A stretch of DNA of 64,000 nt from Lichenostomus cassidix (GCA_008360975.2 CM039211.1:48234077-48298076), one strand, 5' to 3'. Positions 49,983 through 63,507 are shown, counted from the stretch's first letter. Translations and numbers: made by a program. The notes: generated from the letters alone by a model not told the origin.

Positions 49983-50976
49983 TTGGCATGGCAGTGGGTG
50001 ACCTGAGGCAGCAAAAAGAGGAGTGAGAAATGTAGCTGGGGAAGTATCCAGTTCATTCACAGTTGAAGGAGATTTGGGAGAAACAATCCATGCATAATTA
50101 GCTGATAATGGCTAATGTAGGTTCTTGGCAGTGTAGCAAACAGTGATTTGCCTAAATTGTTAGCACCCCTGTTTTAAATCTATTTGAGGAGCTGGAAAGC
50201 ACAGTAAAAGTGTAATTATGCTGCACGTTAAATTTTTTTATATGATTTTTTTTGCCCCTTACAGGACCAAGGGGGTGGAGTTAATGGCCAGGAGGTCCCT
50301 TCCAGCATGATCCCTGGCTTATGATTAGTCAGTCATTTGTGATATTTTCCTGCCTCAGAGACCATATGGTCCAGTAGTCATTTTCTTGTCCTGTCACTCA
50401 TTGATTTCCTTAATATGTTCAAAACATACTTCTTTCTCAATAACTTGCTAAAACCGTCCGCTAGGACAAGTGGGTCCTGAAGGACAATTCTCTGTCACCA
50501 TTCTGCTTCACTAACTGTGTTAGGTTATGTCTTATTTCATCAACTGTCCTCCATCCAGTGTTTTACTTTGTTACTAGCTTAATTCTCTGCTGGCTTGTCC
50601 CTGTAGTTTTTACATGTGTGTATCTTCACAGCAAAATTTGGCTCAATGGGGTCAAGGGGTTCAATAATCTTCTAGACATAATTTAGCTATGGAAAGTGTG
50701 GGATGCCATTGTAGAGGGAGGGAAGTGTGAAATGGTAAGGGAGCAGTGGCTGCAGATCAGAAGGGCCAGAGGAAGCAAGGAAAGAGGGAGACTTTATGTA
50801 AAAAATCACATGCAGGGGTAGTAAGCTTTAAACATTTAAAAGGGAGTCAGACAGACAAGGCAACGGTGGGAGATTACACCAAGTTTCTCTAAGACTCCAG
50901 AGACTTATGAAGAGGGTGTTTAAGCACAGCATTCTTTTGTTTGATGAAAAAAGAAATTATCCACTTTGTGATTCTA

Positions 50977-51672
50977 TGGTGTAAAGGCAGCAAGTTGCAC
51001 TCAGGATTTTAGCTACTCCTGGGGCCAGTGTAAACAAGCATACCTCCACTAACACAAACACATCACCATCAGGGGCAGCTTCAGTATCTCTGTGATGCCT
51101 GATGGGTCTTTGTCTTTTCTTTTTATACCCTTTTTATACATTTTATACCCTTTCCCATTCCTGGTACCCTTCACTCCCTGTACCTTAGCCCTACATGCTA
51201 TAACCCTTGTACTCTGATATTTAGCCTAGTTCGGAGTTCTTTGGGTAAGACAAAACATCCCTACTATCTCAGAGCTAGAGGCTCCAACCTTGAATGGATC
51301 CTCCTCTCTGGAACATGTTTTTGTAAACTAGATTGCAGCCTCATTTAGGGGGTAGATAATTAGAATACGGGGACAATTACTTCATTTGTTAAGTTTCTTA
51401 CTGGGGGATTTTAGGTATATATGCTATTTCGTTAGGTCCATAAAATTGTATACACGTTGTACCTGGGTGTGGTCCCCAGTGTGATTCCACCTTTGATGAG
51501 GCTGCACCTGGGATCCTGTTAAAACCAAGGTAATACCCATTTTTCCCTATCCTGCTGTGTCTGCCTCCTATTTTTACCAGCTTTTAAGGCATCATATGAA
51601 GTAGAGAGCAAAACCAGGAAGAAATCTTGGATTGCTGTCTTTCCTGGTTGGAAACAGCAAGGAAACTACACC
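50977..51672 (+). mobile_element. LTR-like stretch (low confidence)
   Basis: The block has a TATA-like TATATATG at 51416-51423 and a C/T-rich 3' part. Just after it comes TGGTGACG (51673-51680), which resembles the start of a retroviral primer-binding site. I saw no matching second LTR and no gag or pol frame. It may be a solo LTR or chance resemblance. Confidence 0.22.
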
Positions 51673-52948
51673 TGGTGACGAAGAGCTGCTCGGGCTCCGT
51701 GCAGCAGGGGCACAGTAGTGGAGGGAGCACAGGAATGATAATTTATGCTAAGGGATACTGAGGTACTGAGCACTGAAGAACACGGAAGATGATGAAGAAG
51801 CAGCAAAACACATCCTTACTAAAGAATCTCAGGGAACACAAAAAGCAATGTGGTTCAGACAATTAATTAAGACTGGAGTTGTTTATGGCAAGAGGTGAAG
51901 TAACTAATGCACATGTGGGAGAAGTCTTACAGTGGGAGTGAAATGGTTGTGATCCTGTGATAACCAGTAATTGCAGCTCATCAGTTACCTCACGTTTTCT
52001 AGGACTGTGGTGGGTTTTGTAGACCTTGAGGAGAAAGCCTAATTTTTAAAGGATGAGGGATATTTAAAGAGAAAGCTGCTCTCTGAAATGTTTTCCTACT
52101 ATTTGCTTGTCTGAACTTTAACAGAGGTGGTTGCCAGAACTATTTTTATTGTTCCTGGCTCTTCCTCTGTGTCTCCCCACTGAGATGAACCGACATGTTC
52201 ACACACAGTCTGCTGAAGGCAAGACAGTGCATGGTAGTCATGAAGCATCACAGGGCAGCTCTGAACTTGCCACATATGTATTGGACTTCACATAAAGTAC
52301 TTTTCTTGGAATTAGATCACCATTTAGCACTGTTGGTTAAGGCACTGGCAGTTCAGATATTCCCACTGCTTTGCCTCACTCCAGCTCCTGCTCCTGTCTG
52401 CTGCTGGTGGCCACGGCCTGTCCTGAAGCTTATGGTGTTCCATTGCAAACAGTGACTTGCATACATTTGGGGGGAGTATATGTTACCCCATGGCTACCCT
52501 GAGAATAAGAGGGGACCTGGGCATACCAACCAATGTCCTGGGTTGCTGTTTCCCTTGTGCTCAGAGTTCTGAACTGCATTTTGTTTTACTTTGCCATGAA
52601 CTATGCTTTAAGCTAAATCTTGTTCTGAAATTAACCCACCAATACATCTTCAGCTCATGGATTCCTTGCACTTTGTCTTATTCAGTTTTTTCTGCTTTTC
52701 TTTTTCTGCTCAGATGTGAGCAATTGCATATCCATCCTAGACTGGCATAAGTCTGGAGGGACAAAACTGTAATGAGCACAGAGAAGACATTATAGCCAAT
52801 TTGTTAAGTGAAGCAGCATATGAGGAATGCCATTTACTTGATGGCAGCCTTATTTATAAATTAAAGAAATACGTACACATAATACATTTAATATATTATG
52901 ATGGCATACATCAGTCCACCTAATTTAAGTGTCCAAGTTACAAGGCAC
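51673..52948. other. Gene-free stretch between the two LTR-like blocks
   Basis: Short frames only. No retroviral protein motif was recognised, so an internal provirus region is not supported. Confidence 0.4.
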
Positions 52949-54005
52949 TAAGGGGGGAGTGTGGGGCACTAGGGCCTGTGGCATGAACAGAGAGGTACCT
53001 GGCTCCCACTAACACCAGCATCTCCCTCCAGCAGCAAACATGTGGGACTTGCACATTGCAAGTGCAAGCAACCTTCTGCTTCCCAGGGCCATGGCATCAC
53101 CAACCCACCCTGCCTGGAATGCTGCTCTCAGGCTTCCCTGGGAGGCTGTGGCCTAGTGCTGGAGAATGACATGTTACAGTTTATGACTTAAACATTTTCA
53201 TGAAGGACTTTCCCCTATTATAGCAAAATCATATTACAAAACCTGCAGAGAAGACCACCACGCCCTGAATAGGCCTTCTGACTGAGACCCTGGACTGCCC
53301 ATGGATTAACATAACACAAAACTCAGCTCTGGGAAGAATACATTCACAGAGGGATCAATCTTAGCACCTTTGTGGTGGAGACCACAGCCCCAGGGATATC
53401 AGCTGCCAGGCTCACACAGACCTGACACCAAATAGTAATGGGAGGAGAGGTTTTGGGTGTGTGGTGAGAAAGCCTCTGGTCAGAGGCAGTGAATGCTCAC
53501 CCTCTGCTGTGCAGGGGAGCCAAGCTGCAGGGACCCCTTCACCCCAGGAAAAGCTTATCCACAGGAGGGACAGCCGAGGGGCTGTCATGGCCCATCAAAG
53601 GCCCCCAAATTGTCCCCAAACCTTACACCAGAGATGATGCAACAAACCCACAGTGTTGCAAGGGACAGTGCTAAACTTGCCCTCCCTAGGGGAGGCACCT
53701 GGGCATTCCCACCTGGCCCAAATATATATTAATCCACTACATTCTCTACTTTTCAGTGGCAGTGGGGATGGGGGACCCTCACCACCGAGAAGAACAAATG
53801 GAGGGGAGCAACGAGATGTTGTTGGAAAAGGGCGATATGTTTCTACCTAACCCCTGTCACTTTCTCCCCTGTCCCCCCTATGCCCCCAAGCACAACCCTT
53901 TTTCTATTTCTTTATTTTCCCTTTCTTTTTCTTTGCCTCTTTTACTATTAAATAAAATACATAATTTTTTGGCACCAACATCTAACCTAGTTTGGTTTTA
54001 ATCAC
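52949..54005 (+). mobile_element. LTR-like element with polypurine tract (low-moderate)
   Basis: A purine run TAAGGGGGGAG (about 52949-52959) is followed directly by TG, as at the 5' edge of a 3' LTR. About 1 kb on, a C/T-rich stretch (53850-53945) leads to AATAAA at 53951-53956 and a possible TTAATCACA end (53997-54005). There is no second copy in the window, so the call rests on architecture alone. It shows no obvious similarity to the block at 50977. Confidence 0.33.
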
Positions 54006-56882
54006 ATTTTTTGGGTATATGTCGAACCTTATTGGGTTTGATCTGCTTTATTTGAAGAGACTTAGTTTCCTCTGCTCTTCTGTGTTTAAATGGGATCATG
54101 ACACCTAGCCTGGATGCCTGGATTCCCAAGTATCCCTCGAGGTGGGAAGGGATAGCTCAATCCCTAGCTTGGTGCAAGGGGAGGACCACAGAAGCAGACA
54201 GATTAGACTGGTGGAATTTACCAACTAATTCAGGTGCTCAGCATCAGGTTCTAATGGAAAGCAGGTGGGTTAAACTGGTCCTTGAGCCTCAGCTGAATTT
54301 CAAGCACATGGAGTCCATCCTTGATTTGATTTAGACAAGCTGAATTGGCACCCACACATTTTCAGCTGTGGTAGCAGAAGCAGGTCTGCTGCAAGCTTCA
54401 TCCTCTGTCTGAAAAAAATCACTGTAAATCATTATGGTACTGTGCATACTAGAAGGGAATGCAGCTTTAGCTGCAGTTTTAACAAGTTGTAGTCATGACA
54501 AATCTGGGATGGTAGATTTTTAGTCCATTTGAGATTAACTGGTGCCTTCATATTCAGACAGTGTTAGACCTAAGACACGCATACTAAGACATATATTAAT
54601 AGATGTTAATAGGTCACTGACAGAGAAATCCCTTTTTATCCTTTTGTCTATGTAAGCTTCCAGTGGAGTTCCACCTCAAATGATAGAAATGATAGAAAAA
54701 AATTCCAGTGGAGAAAGCATTTAAGCATTCAGCATTGCATGCTGTCTCTAGTTTGAAGTGAGTACTATGCGTTCAGACTGCAGATAAAGCACCCTGGGAG
54801 CTGTAGAGGGTACTTGCATGAGCAATGCAAAGAGGATCTGGATGGCTTGTACATGCTGATGATGATGACTGAGGAATGAAAATGGGGTTTTGTGGGGTTT
54901 TTTCCTGTTGTTGTGACTGGATGCCATGGTGATTGGAAGTACAAATAGGCAGATGGTTTAGATGGATAGAAACATTGGCTCTTTATGGCATCAAATATCA
55001 GTTCAGCTGAAAAATTCTCTGAATTTCAGTGTCATTCCCAGCCCATTTATCTGCCTATGAGAACCACAATTTTATTTTTAATGAACCAGACTTGGTCTCC
55101 TGGGGAGTGGCAATACCTTGGGGTTTTAAAGCATTTCCAGGGCCAACACCATAATGTCAGAACCCCAATATATTTTGGGAAGGAGCAATCTCCTAATAAG
55201 AGACTTTAAGGATTAAATCTTTCTTAGAGTAGTTTGGAACTGCAAGGTTTGGGGATTTGCTGACAGAATCTCAGCAAAGTGCTAGATAGAAATATTACAC
55301 TTGTCATTTTCCATCAGTAATGCCCTAAAGGGAAATTCCATTTATCAGGCCTGTTCACAGGAGAGTTCATGTCCTGTCTAATGAAAAAAAAACCTATAAA
55401 AAAAAAAGAAAAGAAGTTTCTGTATTTTAATTTGTTGTGTTAGCCATAAAGTTAAATTGTTTTAATTGTTTACTGTGTTTCTGAGAGCTGGAGTACCTTA
55501 GGTAATTAATTACCCTGGAGTTATTGCTGCTGTCTGTGTGATAAGTGTAATATTCAGCATGTTGATGAGACCAGACACAGCCTTGGTCCCTGCCTTCCTG
55601 AATTCAGCAAGGCGATTAAAATGCAAGACCTTGCAGTTTCCCCAGCTGCGAGCAGCATGTGAAAGCACAGCTGTAGTCACGGATAGGTAGGAAACAGACA
55701 GCTTTGCACATGACTTGGCACAGCTCAGTTGAGGGACAGGTCTGCCTGCTGGCAATGCAGCTGAGCAAAGGCTGAGCCAGGTCACCAGGTGGTGCAAGGC
55801 TGAAGGTGTCCTAGCACACTGGGCTCAGAAATCCAAATTGTTCTGTTACTAATCCCCTCCTGTCAGCTTCTGTGGAGTAATGCACAGCCTGAAGCTGTGG
55901 CCTTCTGTGGCTAACCTTGTGTGCTGTGCATGACACCGTATAGTGTGGGGCATCCCTTGGTTAGTTGGGGTCAGCTGTCCTTCTGCACACCCAACCTGCT
56001 CTCTGATGGTGTGGTGTGAGGAACAGAAAAGGCCCTGACGTTATCTAGGTGCCACTCAGCAATAATGAAAACGTCTCCATGTTATCAACACTCTTTTCAG
56101 CAAAAATCCAAAACACAGGCCTATACTAGCTTCTGTGAAGAAAAGCAACTCCAGCCTGAAACCAGATAATCTGTGAAGCCCCTCACCCAAAAGAGGCTGT
56201 GTATGCTGAAATATTCATGGCTTACAAATGAGACGCAGAATAAAGCATGAAGGACCAGTGTGAAGGAAGACAACTGCACTTAAGTCACAAAGTATTTTGT
56301 CAAAGTGTTCTGTCAAAATATCATTATATGATGTCCTTAAATTCTCCCTAGGCACCCACAGATGGCTACTGCCAGGGAGCAGACAGTGGGTGAGATAGAT
56401 CTCTGATATGCCCTGGCACAATTGGTATTTTCTCCTCATGTGATGACCTTGTCCATCTGCTATAACTGTTGTCTGTAATCTGTCCACTGACATGAAGTTA
56501 TGAGGGCAGAACAGTCTTGGTATTCTGTATTTATAAAACCAAGGGAATTTGATCAGATGTTTGGTATTCCCAGGCATGAGACAGTACAAATAAAAGTGTT
56601 GAGAGAAATGATAAGTGGATATGTGTTGCTGCACACACATTCTTCTGTAGCTGGTACTCATACAGTGGAGCCAGCTCCATTTCTGCCTAAATGACTCTCA
56701 AATGCACAGTGTGTTTGGGTCCCATACTCAGCAACAGTGCTGTGGGAAGTGTTTCAAAGGATTAGTTTAAAGAAAAAGCAGAGCATCTTCCTTTTATAAG
56801 CCTGCACAACTTAATTTTTTGCTAAGGCTGGTAATCTGCTGCTACTACTGGTTGAGAAAAGGTGAGGGAAATACTTTACCTT
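54006..56882. other. Gene-free stretch
   Basis: No recognised gene or repeat. A 148-codon - strand frame (56215-56661) has no motif I know and is probably chance. Confidence 0.5.
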
Positions 56883-57285
56883 TTTGCCTTTGCCTTTGCC
56901 TTTGCCTTTGCCTTTGCCTTCTTTGCTTTTGCCTTTGTCTTTGCCTTCTTTGCCTTTGCCTTTGCCTTTGCCTTTGCCTTTGCCTTTGCCTTTGCCTTTG
57001 CCTTTGCCTTTGCCTTTGCCTTTGCCTTTGCCTTTGCCTTTGCCTTTGCCTTTGCCTTTGCCTTTGCCGCCTTTGCCGCCTTTGCCTTTGCCTTTTTTGC
57101 CTTTGCCTTTGCCTTCTTTGCCTTTGCCTTTGCCTTTGCCTTTGCCTTTGCCTTCTTTGCCTTTGCCTTCTTTGCCTTTGCCTTTGCCTTTGCCTTTGCC
57201 TTTGCCTTTGCCTTTGCCTTTGCCTTTGCCTTTGCCTTTGCCTTTGCCTTTGCCTTTGCCTTTGCCTTTGCCTTTGCCTTTGCCT
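56883..57285. repeat. (TTTGCC)n hexanucleotide array, 403 bp
   Basis: About 65 TTTGCC units. Most interruptions are three bases long: extra TTC (near 56918, 56948, 57114, 57152, 57167), extra GCC (57066-57080) and extra TTT (near 57092). There are also a few substitutions near 56925-56945. Because unit and most interruptions are multiples of three, five frames stay open, giving Gly-Lys, Lys-Ala, Phe-Ala, Pro-Leu or Cys-Leu dipeptide runs. Confidence 0.97.
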
Positions 57286-58647
57286 GATAAAGCTGATTTA
57301 CACCCAAGGGTTGCTCCCTGGCTCAGAAGGGATATTCTGCTGGCACATCTGGAATCAGAACTACAGAATGTAATTGTGATAATGTGACTTGTCTTTCTTA
57401 TGGCATTTTTCACCTGTTGCATTGAGAACACAGGTCTCCCAAATGGTTTTAAAACACTCAAGTGCCTAGGTAAAACACCTCCAGGTGTGTAAAACCTAAA
57501 CCATGCAGCAGTCCAGAAAAATGAAGCACAGCATCTTGCATTATCCTACTGTGCCATCCTGTCAGTTGCTATGTGTACCACCAATTCAACAGCCAAGCTG
57601 GAGTACCCTCGTAGGAGCTGGCTATCATGAAACTCCAGATGGCCCTTCCTCCTTCTTGCAGCACATAACCTAAATATGTAACAACTCATTCACCATCACA
57701 CTGGGAATCTGTTACTAGAGTGACACAATTGCTGGGGAAACAAAAGGCAGTTTGGGGACTTTTGCATAATGTTCCCCTCTGAATTTCTGACTTTAAAAAA
57801 AAAAAAAATTCAGCATGTCTCATGGTATGAAATAAGTAATTCACAGGAGGATGTGCCTTCATCCCTCTACACCTTAAAAATAACAAAAGTCTCTGCCCAG
57901 GAAGGAAATTTTCTCTAGTGGAAAGAGACAGTTTATCAGCCCACCCTCCTGCCATAAGGTCATCTTTATACACTGAATGCTATTAAATATCAAAATAAGC
58001 TTCAGATTTCTTGGCTGATGAGATACTGGAGCAAAGGCAGATGGTATTTCAAAAAGCAAAACTGAAAAATGTAGAGTGATCAGTGCCTCCCACCTCAGGT
58101 GCACACTTGTCATGTGTTTGCCTCAGGGTAAGAGGGAGTCAGAAGTACTTTCAATTTACTGTATTTGATTTCACTTCTGAGAGTAACAATCTGTTTAGGG
58201 ACTCAAACTGTGATGCTGGAAGTGTGTCAGATTTGGGGCTTGCATTCATGAAGGATTTGGAGATGAGAACAATACAATACTCATCCTAGCAGTGTACTCA
58301 CAATAGCCTGCTACAATTATCTGTTTGGCACAGGATTTCAAATGCGGTAATTCTTGAGGTAAAATGTTTCATGAACAATTCATTTGCTTAGGCCAAAATG
58401 TGAAGTTCCCACTGTAATTTGGAATCAGGAGAGCAGATAATGACAGGGCCTGTAGGGCATAAGATAACACAAAGAATCTTTATGGCTGGAATAGTGCTGA
58501 GCAATCTTCAGACAAATCATTAAAGATGAATGATAAATTGGTTGAAGAGAACAAGAATTCCAGTAAAAGTTGATGTATCTGCCAGAGGAGTTCAGCTGAC
58601 ATCTTTTCCTCAAGTGTACTGTCACTCGAGAAAGGAATTTTTTGGCT
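57286..58647. other. Gene-free stretch
   Basis: No recognised gene or repeat. Confidence 0.5.
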
Positions 58648-58760
58648 ATGAATCACAGAATCATTTAGGTTGGAAAAGACCTCTAAGGTCAGGTCTAACC
58701 TTTGACTGATCATCACCTTGTCAACTAGCAGGTGGAAAGTCCTTGAAACTGTGTACATTG
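58648..58760 (-). mobile_element. CR1 LINE 3' end fragment, reverse orientation
   Basis: 'AATCACAGAATCATTTAGGT' followed by 'TGGAAAAGACCTCTAAGGTC' is the reverse complement of a common avian CR1 3' end. Similarity fades after about 110 bases. Confidence 0.75.
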
Positions 58761-61700
58761 TTTTAACTCCCTTGAGAACTGGATGGACATGAGGAATTTG
58801 AAATTACCAGGCTTTCTTAATCTGTAGTATCCAAGTTTGAATCAACCGTTCCATGGACAAGAGGTTAGTACTGGGATTACAACACCCTTTACAGCCTTTT
58901 TCTCTCAGGGCAGATAAATGACTGAGAGTTGCTCAATCTGGTTTCTGTGAGGTATAAAAATATGATGCCATTAGATCTCATTAATGAGCTGCTGAGAGCC
59001 ACACTCCGCAGTAACCAACACCTCCGTTTTCCCAGGCAGTAAATCAGCACTACTCCATTAAGTTTAAAGGGCTCCAGCTAATTTACAGCAACCAAGGATA
59101 TCATGCAGTAAACTTAGTCTCCCACAGTGTACGGGTTGCTTCATTCATCACAGAATCACAGCTGTCTCCAGCTGGCAGAGAGCACCTATTCAGATACTTA
59201 ACACTGCACAGTAAAGCAGGAAATTAATAACAACATGAGGCCCTTGTGGGACTGTGTGGTGCAGGTACGTTTTCTGAGCATCATATGGAATTTGACCAGG
59301 ATGCTTGTCATTCAGCCAACTGTGCTTGGGGATGGGGTGAACGAGATTAAAATCTCTGTAGGATCTTCAGTTATATATAGTGTAATGATATATCTAACGT
59401 AATTATAGGACAATGTAGATGCTATGCTAGTCTATTTGTGCAGTCTTTGAAATCTGCCAGAAGTTTAGCATAGAGTATAAAAGATCTTAAAATGCAACAT
59501 TGCAACATTTTTGGCTGTTGTAAACCTGAAATAAAGGATCATGTTAAAACTACAGCTGAATGAGAAAGCATTTCTCATTGGGCTTTTTGTTCTCCTGTAG
59601 TTTTTTCAGAGTAATTTAGTTATGCTTGGAAGAAAACAAGGAATAATTCAAAATTTATATAAATAACAATGATTTCTACTGAATTAGGGCATTTCTACCT
59701 TAGACAGTATTTCTACTTTGTAGACTTTAGTGGGACTCCTGCTTTTAAAGATCAGCAGCACTGCCCTGAAGGAGAAAGCCTTAATGGAATTCAGAAGCCT
59801 TTGTATAGACCATTTAAACATCTGTGAAAGAATACAAATATACACGTTAGCCAACAAAAAATTTGTCTTTTCCTTCCACTCTGCCTAAGTTTCAGAAACC
59901 TGTTCCTAAGAGAGCTGTTGATACTTCTGTACCCAATCTCACCTTTCCAGAAGAGCTGTTACCTGCTGCTTTGCTCATCTGTGATGACAGGGAGATACTG
60001 CCTGGATAGTAGGCACCCTAAGGAGGCAAAAAAGTTAACGAACTGAGCCACCTTGGCCTTGTCCTTAGCATTGGTTACAAACGATACATAGGACCCAAGT
60101 ACTGGGAAGTTAGTTAAGAGAATAAGGAAAGGTTCAGGCTGTGAGGAGGAAAGAGATATTTCTTTCCCTCAGTGTTTTTTTTTTTTTTTTAGAAAAGGAA
60201 ATTTAAAAAAAAAATTGTCTAATTTTTGAAGAGTTTTGAAGGTTGAGATATGAGAGCAGAAAAAAAGGTGAATCCTGCAAAGGGCTGGGGAAGGTGTAAG
60301 ACATATATACCTGTGGAGCTCCTACTGAGCTGTTCTTTGTTTGAAGAATGAAAAAGTGGAGAGGCTGGTATCTACAAAACCAAGCTTTTCAATGGAGGGA
60401 CTAAAAGGACTTTACAGATTATATTCGCAGGGAAGACAGAAAACTCACAAGGAATAATCCTTATATGTGGCATAGAGCATCTGTGACCTTAGTGTATCCC
60501 CAGGAAGCTTAACAACAAATCTTAGGTTCTTAAGTCTAACACCAGTAGGCAGACTGTCCTCAAGGGGCAAATCTATTCTTAGCCCCAGAGGTTCCATCAC
60601 AAAAGGAAAGAGAGGATCTTGCTGCACCTGCAGGTAGATTCCCTACTTGAACAGCACATGATTGTGAGACATACCCTTAGTTGTTAGCTCACCATCAGTT
60701 AGCTCATTAAAATGCATAAATAAAAATATGGAAAATCCATTATTTGATTATGCTGTGGACTCTTTTGGCCTGGTGCTGAAAAATGCTTTTCCAACTTTAT
60801 TTTCTAATGTTTCCTTCAATACCGTGGCTGCTTTGGTTCCCATTTTGCCTGTTACACTTTGACCAAAAGTGTGCTAACCTATGCCTATGGACTCTTTAAA
60901 AATTACCAAAAGTCTGCAGAACTTCAAGGGCATTTTTGTCATGTTTTATGGGGGGAAAAGCAGCTTGGGGAAATCCTAACATGGATACCCAGCCCTCCCC
61001 CTCTCCTCCTGTTTTGGGAGGAAGTATTTTAGTATTGCCCAGGGCTCTGGTGTTTGGAATGATGCCTGAAGGTTTCACCTTGTGGCTCTAAGGACTGTGA
61101 TATGCAGTCCAGTTAATAGATCTAGTCCCAGGTATGGGAAATGTGACTCTTGTGATAATGAAAAAAGCATTTGTTTCAGGAATGTTATGACTGTATATTT
61201 TGCCTAATTGTTATTTGTTGTATTACACTCTGTTCCCAATGGACTGGAAATCCTTCAGTGTAGGATCACTTTTCCTGTTTCTATTCATTACTTAGTACAA
61301 TGTAGCCCCCCCTTTCCCAGCAGATTTGGGTTATGCTAAAATGTCAATAACATTAAAATAAAGATGATATTCTTATATTAATTTTCCCTGTTATTGTGCA
61401 ATAGGTTGCAGACTCAGTTTTCAACATGTCCTAACTACCTAATTGCTGTTATCTCTCTTGGAGTGAGTCTCTTCAAATTTACAGGCTTCAGATGTGCCCA
61501 ATTAAAAATGTACAATGGCCACACAGCATATAGCACCATTAAAGTTATAGGATGTTACAAAACAGCAATCATTCATATCGAGGTGGATAGTAATGATTAA
61601 TGCCAAATTTGGTAGGAAAAGCAATAGTGCCCTGATACAAAGGTCTAAGGCATATAACTTCATTTTGTATTAAATGGAATTCCAATGTGATTTCTCAGCT

Positions 61701-62113
61701 CAGACTGTAATTTTCTCTGCTTGCTGTGGGAGTAAATGTTGAACTCTGACCCTGGTCACTGCGACAGGAGCTTTCTGCTGGCTTGCCCTCTGCGTAACTT
61801 TGTCAAACGTGAATTTCTCATGTGAGATCTCCCATTTGGGAACTGTTTGGACACGTTATTGAGTCTAATTAAAGCATAAAAGAACTGGCAATACAGGGAA
61901 ATGAATGGGAGGAAAAAGTACATCCTGTGTTTTCCAGTTGTCTGTGAGCTGCTAGTGGGAATGGAAATGGCCATTGGCTGTTCAGTGATTAGACAGTACC
62001 CAAAACAGACAGATTTTACAGCCCACAAGTTCTGCTTTAGGTTGTATCACTAAAGCAGATCTATCCTGACTCATGACATTAGCACCTAAGATTTCCTGCA
62101 GCCACTGGTACTC
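58761..62113. other. Gene-free stretch
   Basis: Nothing certain. 'CACAGAATCACAG' near 59148 might be another CR1 scrap. Poly-T (60174-60190) and poly-A runs occur. Confidence 0.45.
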
Positions 62114-62167
62114 AGATTCTTGCTGCTATTTCCACAGTTCAGATCCTTGCTGCTGTTTCCACAGTTC
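62114..62167. repeat. Tandem duplication of a 27-base unit
   Basis: 62114-62140 and 62141-62167 differ at two positions. Each holds CTTGCTGCT and TTTCCACAGTTC. Confidence 0.95.
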
Positions 62168-63507
62168 GAGCCCTGCAGTTCTACCTCCATTCCTGGTGCC
62201 CAGTTGTGATGCCCTTGCACAAAACCAACAGTGTGTGAAGGCACTGGGCCTTGCTAATCTGAGGCTAGGGGGGCTGGAGGTGTGGCACAGATTACCAAAT
62301 ATTATTTATTATTATACTCACAAGGTAAGAAAATGCTAAACTTAAAATGCTAAACAAATGCTACACAAGAAAGTCATCAGACTTTCTACATAAATATATG
62401 TAGAGCTATGTAAATAAATTGGATTGATTGAGTTTTGTAAGGAAGATAGATATTGACTTTAACTATATAAGTCTGTGGAAGGCAAAATGGCTTAACTTTT
62501 AAAATAAGTCTGTACAAATGCTGTGTAATCTTTGTTTTCTTTGGCAGCCACAGGCTGTGACCTTAGATTAAACCATAACATTATTTGGGACCTTAGATGT
62601 TCTTGCATGTGATGCATCCACAAAATTATGTTTCAAGACCAGAAGAATTGTTAATGATCAGCTTCAATACTGTAGTAGCAGCTACATGAAACTCAGCTAA
62701 GGAATAGGGGCTTGCTGTGCTTTCTTAACATTTATAAACATTTATGTTAAGGATACTTCAACACTTTTCAATTCCATGTGTAAATAGCTGAAAAATTATT
62801 ATCTGCAGGGCAGGATGAACAATTTGGATTACTTGATGTAAGCTTTGGAATCTCTTTTCCTATCTTCTACTCAAGTTTTTCACTGTGGTCACTAGTGGAA
62901 TAAAAAATATTATTTTTACTATTATGGTTCGGCCATCACTGTGAAAAAACAAGTTAGCAGCATAATTTCTTTTATTTGTGATGGTGTTTCAACACTCCAG
63001 TATTCACCAGAAGGTGCAATTATGGGCACTGACAGCAGAGACCCCGAAGATTTGGCTGCCAAATCACATCACTGGAGCAATAAGAAGTTTACAATGGAGG
63101 AAATGACTAGTTTTTGCTGCTACAGTTTGTTTCTTTTTTTAAAATCAGCCTTATATTTTCTCTGTAGAAAAATGCCTTTTTAGACAAGAAATTATAGCCT
63201 GCAGAAAACATCTGCTAGTAAGCTGATTAATTAAAGACTACATTCCCTGAAAGCAACTGTTGTGTCAGTCAGACTAGAAATGAGAGAATATAGAAAGTAT
63301 GGCTGAAAGGCTGGGGGTTATAATAGATGGTAGATATAATTGATGGTAGTAAAGATTTCTGGACGGCCTGGACTTACTTGAGCAAGCCATGGTGTAGCAA
63401 GCTGCCAAAAAAATTGGAGGCTCCTAATTTTTAGTAACCCAAGGAAGTTTAAGTCATTAAGACATAAATTACTCAAATGCTGTCCTGGGCGTACAAGAGT
63501 GTAATAT
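62168..63507. other. Gene-free stretch
   Basis: No recognised gene or repeat. Confidence 0.5.

Noticed and set aside
49685..50060. Phe-Leu-Pro-Ser and Gly-Arg-Lys-Glu repeat frames
   Set aside because: Pure translation of the GGAA microsatellite.
56215..56661. 148-codon - strand frame in unique sequence
   Set aside because: No domain, signal or homology I can recognise, and no splice partners. A frame of this length can occur by chance in 64 kb of six-frame sequence.
56883..57285. CRISPR-like regular repeats
   Set aside because: Six-base tandem units without spacers in a vertebrate genome; this is a microsatellite.
56811..57461. 216-codon Gly-Lys repeat protein on the - strand, and sister frames
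   Set aside because: The frame exists only because a hexamer has no stop codon in it. The unique flanks show no recognisable start context, domain or splice structure.
59140..59225. Possible CR1 scrap ('CACAGAATCACAG')
   Set aside because: The match is limited to about 13 bases of a simple motif, too short to call.
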